Shown in pieces: positions 23,390 to 26,604 of a DNA stretch of 26,604 bases. The translations under genes and the position numbers were made by a program. The notes beneath the pieces are model-generated. The model was given only the letters and a program-made list of their open reading frames with translations, searched no databases and was not told the origin of the DNA. Source of the DNA: Cycloclasticus sp. (GTDB lineage Bacteria; Pseudomonadota; Gammaproteobacteria; Methylococcales; Cycloclasticaceae); the NCBI GenBank assembly GCA_018066825.1, contig JAGPVU010000025.1, positions 1-26,604 of the forward strand, in the 5' to 3' direction. Numbering within the stretch: the stretch's first letter is position 1; each line of letters starts with the position of its first letter.

Positions 23390-24928
23390 TTACACGAGTT
23401 TAAATTGCTTCACCATCTCGGCCAGTCTTTTTGATAACTCGACTAAGGCCTCGTTGGACTGCTCAACTTTATGGCCACCATCAGCGGTTTGGTCGGCTAT
23501 GTCGCTAATAATCTTAGTGTTGGCGTTAATTTTTTTCGTAACCAGGCCTTGCTCACTGGCGGTGCTGGCAATTTTTTTGTTGAGCGCCATCATACTGGCC
23601 ACCGAAACTACGATTTTTTCGATCACTTCGCTAACTTGATTAGCTTTTTCAACGCTGGCTTTGGCTCGGCCGTGACTACGATCCATCACTTCTACAGCAG
23701 AGCGTGTGCTGGTGCGAAGCTTACCGATCATCTCTTGTATTTCTTGTGTTGAGGTTTGAGTCCGTTGGGCTAGGGTTCTCACCTCGTCGGCAACCACGGC
23801 AAAACCACGGCCATGCTCACCGGCACGGGCAGCCTCAATCGCGGCATTGAGTGCTAGCAGATTTGTTTGCTCAGTAATGCCTTGGATCATTTTGACAACC
23901 GAATCAATATCTTCACTATCGCGTTCAATTAAATTGAGCGCTTTAACTGATGATTCCACCTCATCGGCCAACTCATTAATAGAGTTAACCGCATCAATCA
24001 CCACCTCTTTACCTTGGGTTGCGGATTGGTTACCGGCATCGGCTGAGGCTTCAGCATTGGATGAGGCTGCAGCAACGGCATCAGTGGCACCGCTCATTTC
24101 ATTGATTGAGGCAATAAGATTGGCTGTCTCGGCCTTTTGAGAGTCAATGCCATTGGCCATTTGCATAGTAACGACAGCGGCATCAGTCGTAGCAGTGGTT
24201 AAGTTTGATTCGACGTGAATAATGCCTTCGATCATTTGGCGAAGACTTTTGATCATTTCGGCGGTAGAGGTTTGTAATTGACCAATTTCACCGCCACCTA
24301 TATTCTCAACAGTAGCCGTCAGGTCGCCTTTAGCAATTCTTGCCATGAGTGACACGGTCTCTTGCAAGGGTGGCAGGGTCGTTCGCATCGTATTAAAAAT
24401 AACAGCGATTAAACTACCAAGGCTGACAAGCACTAATAAATTAACAAGCAGTTTAACAAACCCAGCCGCGTCACGTAAACCTGCACCAAAGGATGCGGAA
24501 TTAGTTCTGGGAAACTCCATAAGTTTGTCTACATGACTAATTTCTTCAGACGTTAAGTGTTCCGGTTTAGATTTTTTTAGGTACTGGATAATGCCGGCAT
24601 GATCTTTAGCGGCGACACTTGCAAGGTCGAGTAAGTAACCCTGGCCCAATAACCTGAAAAGGAGCTGTTCAACGCCAAAAAGCTCTATACCTGGCTTGAT
24701 GGCTTGGTCGTGGGCCATGATTAAATTGTCTAATAAAACAAACCTTTTAACGGCTTGTTTTTGCAGTTCATGATCAAAGCTATTGACCGCCACAATATGT
24801 ATCCGCTCGTAATAAGCAAAATCGGTTACTTTGCCCATCATGCGGATACCAAAGATAACAACGAGGAGCGAAATAAAGCCCGCTGCGATAGCGATTAAAA
24901 ATTTTGACTTAAGGGTTATATTATTCAT
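23390..24928 (-). CDS. Methyl-accepting chemotaxis protein (copy 1)
   Basis: This transmembrane chemoreceptor has 512 aa. TM1 is near residues 10-31, the periplasmic sensor about 32-156 (four-helix size, no Cache fold evident), TM2 about 157-179, a HAMP domain about 181-233 (LPPLQETVSLMARIAKGDLT), and a cytoplasmic signalling coiled coil 234-512. The signalling tip is canonical (ITEQTNLLALNAAIEAARAG, then GRGFAVVADEVRTLAQRT). There is no CheB/CheR pentapeptide at the C-terminus (ending VKQFKLV). It has the same length as the receptor at 25050 and is offset by exactly 1660 bases. No che gene is in the window. A possible -10 (TATACT on the minus strand, 24979-24984) lies upstream, without a convincing -35. 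Confidence 0.95.
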   Translation of the reverse strand: MNNITLKSKFLIAIAAGFISLLVVIFGIRMMGKVTDFAYYERIHIVAVNSFDHELQKQAVKRFVLLDNLIMAHDQAIKPGIELFGVEQLLFRLLGQGYLLDLASVAAKDHAGIIQYLKKSKPEHLTSEEISHVDKLMEFPRTNSASFGAGLRDAAGFVKLLVNLLVLVSLGSLIAVIFNTMRTTLPPLQETVSLMARIAKGDLTATVENIGGGEIGQLQTSTAEMIKSLRQMIEGIIHVESNLTTATTDAAVVTMQMANGIDSQKAETANLIASINEMSGATDAVAAASSNAEASADAGNQSATQGKEVVIDAVNSINELADEVESSVKALNLIERDSEDIDSVVKMIQGITEQTNLLALNAAIEAARAGEHGRGFAVVADEVRTLAQRTQTSTQEIQEMIGKLRTSTRSAVEVMDRSHGRAKASVEKANQVSEVIEKIVVSVASMMALNKKIASTASEQGLVTKKINANTKIISDIADQTADGGHKVEQSNEALVELSKRLAEMVKQFKLV

Positions 24929-25049
24929 GCGACTCAGCGTTGTTAAGTTGACTAAAGGTGAATGCCACGTTTATTTTTAGTATAGCCAAGGATTTAAAAA
25001 AAACCGTATAGCTCATCAGAAGATGCACTGTTAAAAACAGAAGGGTTAA

Positions 25050-26588
25050 TTAATGCAACTTAAACTGCTTAACCATCTCGGCTAATTGTTTTGATAAATC
25101 AACCATCACTTCATTTGATTGTGCTACTTTGGCCCCGCCAGCTGCCGTCTGATCGGCAACGCCGCTAATTATTTTAGTATTGTTATTAATTTTATTGGTA
25201 ACGGCACCCTGATCTTTGGCTGTTTGTGCGATGTTCTTATTGAGTGCCATTATTTCTGACATAGAACTAACAATTTCTTCGATCACGTGACTGACTTGAG
25301 TGGCTTTTTCTACGCTCAAGTTCGCTCGCTCATGACTGCGATCCATGACCTCAACTGCCGAACGGGTACTGCTCCTAAGTTTAGCAATCATGTCGTGTAT
25401 TTCTTGTGTTGAAGCCTGGGTGCGTTGAGCTAGGGTTCTCACTTCGTCGGCGACCACAGCAAAGCCACGGCCATGCTCACCGGCACGGGCAGCCTCAATG
25501 GCGGCATTGAGTGCTAGCAGATTTGTTTGCTCAGTAATGCCTTGGATCATTTTGACAACCGAATCAATATCTTCACTATCGCGTTCAATTAAATTGAGCG
25601 CTTTAACCGATGACTCCACCTCATCGGCTAACGCGTTAATAGAGTTAACCGCATCAATCACGACTTCTTTACCTTGGGTTGCGGATTGATTACCTTGGTT
25701 GGCAGATATTTCTGCATTCGATGATGTTTCAACGACTGCTTCAGTAGCACTGGTCATTTCGACAATAGAAGCGATCAAATTTTCTGTTTCTAATTTTTGA
25801 GAGTTAATGCCTTCAGCCATTTGTAGGCTTACGGTTGACGCATCATTAGTTGCATTAGTTAAGTTCGACTTAACCTGAATAATGCCTTCGATCATTTGAC
25901 GTAAGCCTTTTATCATTTCTGCGGTAGAGGTTTGCATCTGACCAATTTCACCGCTACCTATATTCTCGACAGTAGCTGTCAGGTCGCCTTTAGCAATTCT
26001 TGCCATAAGTGACACGGTCTCTTGCAGGGGTGGCAAGGTCGTTCGCATCGTATTATAGATAACAGCGATTAGGCTACCGAGGCTAATAATGACTAACAGA
26101 TTAACCAGTGCCTTAACAAAGCTCGCTGCATCACGTAAACCCGCCCCAAATAGTTCGGTATTTGTCCTAGGTAGGTACATAAGTGCATCCATTTCCGTGA
26201 CTTCCTGAGGTGTTAAATACTCGGAATTGGATTGGTTTAAATAGTCTATAACGGCAGCTAAATCATATTCATCTTTGGCAGCAAGGTCTAGTAAATAGCC
26301 TTGGCCCAGCAGCCTAAAAAGTAGTTTTTCAATGCCAAAAATAGCATTGGAAACATTAGCGGGTTGAGCGTGGGCTTTTTTTGCGTTTGTTAATAAGATG
26401 CTTCTGTCGCTTTGTTGTCGGGCTAATTCATGGTCAACATTGTTTACCGAGATAATATGGGTGCGTTCGTAGTAAGCAAAATCGGTGACCTTGCCCATCA
26501 TGCGGATACCAAAGATAACAACGAGGAGCGAGATAAAGCCCGCTGCAATAGCGATTAAGAACTTTGATTTTAAGGTTATATTGTTCAT
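25050..26588 (-). CDS. Methyl-accepting chemotaxis protein (copy 2)
   Basis: This is a second 512-aa chemoreceptor with the same domain plan as its downstream neighbour: TM1, periplasmic sensor, TM2, HAMP, signalling coiled coil with GITEQTNLLALNAAIEAARA, ending VKQFKLH. The first 42 residues and most of the HAMP and tip regions are identical to copy 1. The periplasmic region (about residues 43-140) is clearly different (for example DHELARQQSDRSILLTNAKK against DHELQKQAVKRFVLLDNLIM), so the two probably sense different ligands. The TM2-proximal motif FGAGLRDAA is shared. The upstream AAGAAG is a modest ribosome binding site. The gene is complete, ending 16 bases before the window edge, so its promoter lies outside. 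Confidence 0.95.
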   Translation of the reverse strand: MNNITLKSKFLIAIAAGFISLLVVIFGIRMMGKVTDFAYYERTHIISVNNVDHELARQQSDRSILLTNAKKAHAQPANVSNAIFGIEKLLFRLLGQGYLLDLAAKDEYDLAAVIDYLNQSNSEYLTPQEVTEMDALMYLPRTNTELFGAGLRDAASFVKALVNLLVIISLGSLIAVIYNTMRTTLPPLQETVSLMARIAKGDLTATVENIGSGEIGQMQTSTAEMIKGLRQMIEGIIQVKSNLTNATNDASTVSLQMAEGINSQKLETENLIASIVEMTSATEAVVETSSNAEISANQGNQSATQGKEVVIDAVNSINALADEVESSVKALNLIERDSEDIDSVVKMIQGITEQTNLLALNAAIEAARAGEHGRGFAVVADEVRTLAQRTQASTQEIHDMIAKLRSSTRSAVEVMDRSHERANLSVEKATQVSHVIEEIVSSMSEIMALNKNIAQTAKDQGAVTNKINNNTKIISGVADQTAAGGAKVAQSNEVMVDLSKQLAEMVKQFKLH

Positions 26589-26604
26589 ATCTATTAAGCT
26601 TCTT

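Larger units (their letters stand above)
23390..26588 (-). repeat. Tandem duplication of a chemoreceptor gene
   Basis: The two receptor genes are direct repeats with a constant offset of 1660 bases at both ends, hence no net insertion or deletion between them. Identity is mosaic. One run of 107 bases (23841-23947 against 25501-25607) is identical at every base, silent sites included, while the sensor-coding part has diverged strongly. Confidence 0.9.

Noticed and set aside
25020..25049. Short palindrome CTGTTTTTAACAG as a terminator for chemoreceptor copy 2
   Set aside because: The stem is about five pairs with almost no loop and no proper T tract after it.
23471..25689. Plus-strand open frames opposite the chemoreceptor genes, one repeated in both copies
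   Set aside because: They are shadows of the coiled-coil coding strand; the repetition only reflects the gene duplication.
1..26604. A new defence system, mobile element, CRISPR array or biosynthetic cluster
   Set aside because: No repeats with spacers, transposase, integrase, toxin-antitoxin pair, restriction or NRPS/PKS signature is visible; the content is conserved housekeeping and sensory genes.

Overview
The window is chromosomal DNA of a gammaproteobacterium, probably a marine or aquatic lineage related to Pseudomonas, Cellvibrio or Spongiibacter. The clearest taxonomic signal is the order gshB - tonB - yqgE - ruvX - pyrR - pyrB - pyrC', which matches the arrangement I know from Pseudomonas. 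It includes a degenerate dihydroorotase-like PyrC' and a long ATCase chain. Nearly every base is accounted for by ordinary core or soft-core genes. I see no prophage, insertion sequence, CRISPR array, rRNA or tRNA, and no stretch over 300 bases without a gene.

Layout. (1) 2-565 (+): the end of a cytochrome b561 gene, facing a minus-strand block across a perfect hairpin. (2) 629-4247 (-): pldA, msrB, apeB and a membrane-anchored hydratase-like protein; the last three are tightly packed. (3) 4323-6454 (-): a DUF4202 protein, a lipoprotein and a secreted metallo-beta-lactamase-fold hydrolase, closed by an intrinsic terminator. (4) 6560-7282 (+): an MddA/NnrU-type membrane S-methyltransferase with a terminator. 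(5) 7317-12033 (+): a promoter and an S-adenosylhomocysteine (SAH) riboswitch, then metK - ahcY - metF - ycgL - rsmE. (6) 12125-18603 (+): gshB through the pyrimidine genes to a PyrK-like flavoprotein. (7) 18650-21914 (+): PAS-GGDEF diguanylate cyclase, short cation-efflux protein, sulfotransferase and voltage-gated K+ channel. (8) 22147-23346 (+): a YeeE/YedE sulfur transporter. (9) 23390-26588 (-): two tandem, very similar chemoreceptors.

How the genes work together. The central block is a one-carbon/methylation cycle: MetK makes SAM, methyltransferases (RsmE and probably MddA, both encoded here) convert it to SAH, AhcY hydrolyses SAH, and MetF supplies methyl-THF for homocysteine remethylation. 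The leader RNA senses SAH. Sulfur and redox themes recur (MsrB, GshB, MddA, PAPS sulfotransferase, YeeE), but that is an observation on content, not proof of one pathway. The pyrimidine block encodes the ATCase holoenzyme (PyrB plus structural PyrC'), PyrR and a PyrK-like subunit with no partner PyrD in the window.

I did not find a convincing wholly new system. The items most worth a second look are the SAH riboswitch with a competing 11-bp hairpin on a metK-first operon, the partnerless PyrK, the membrane-anchored hydratase coupled to apeB, the lipoprotein with a possible Cys-His-Asp triad, and the mosaic divergence of the tandem chemoreceptors.
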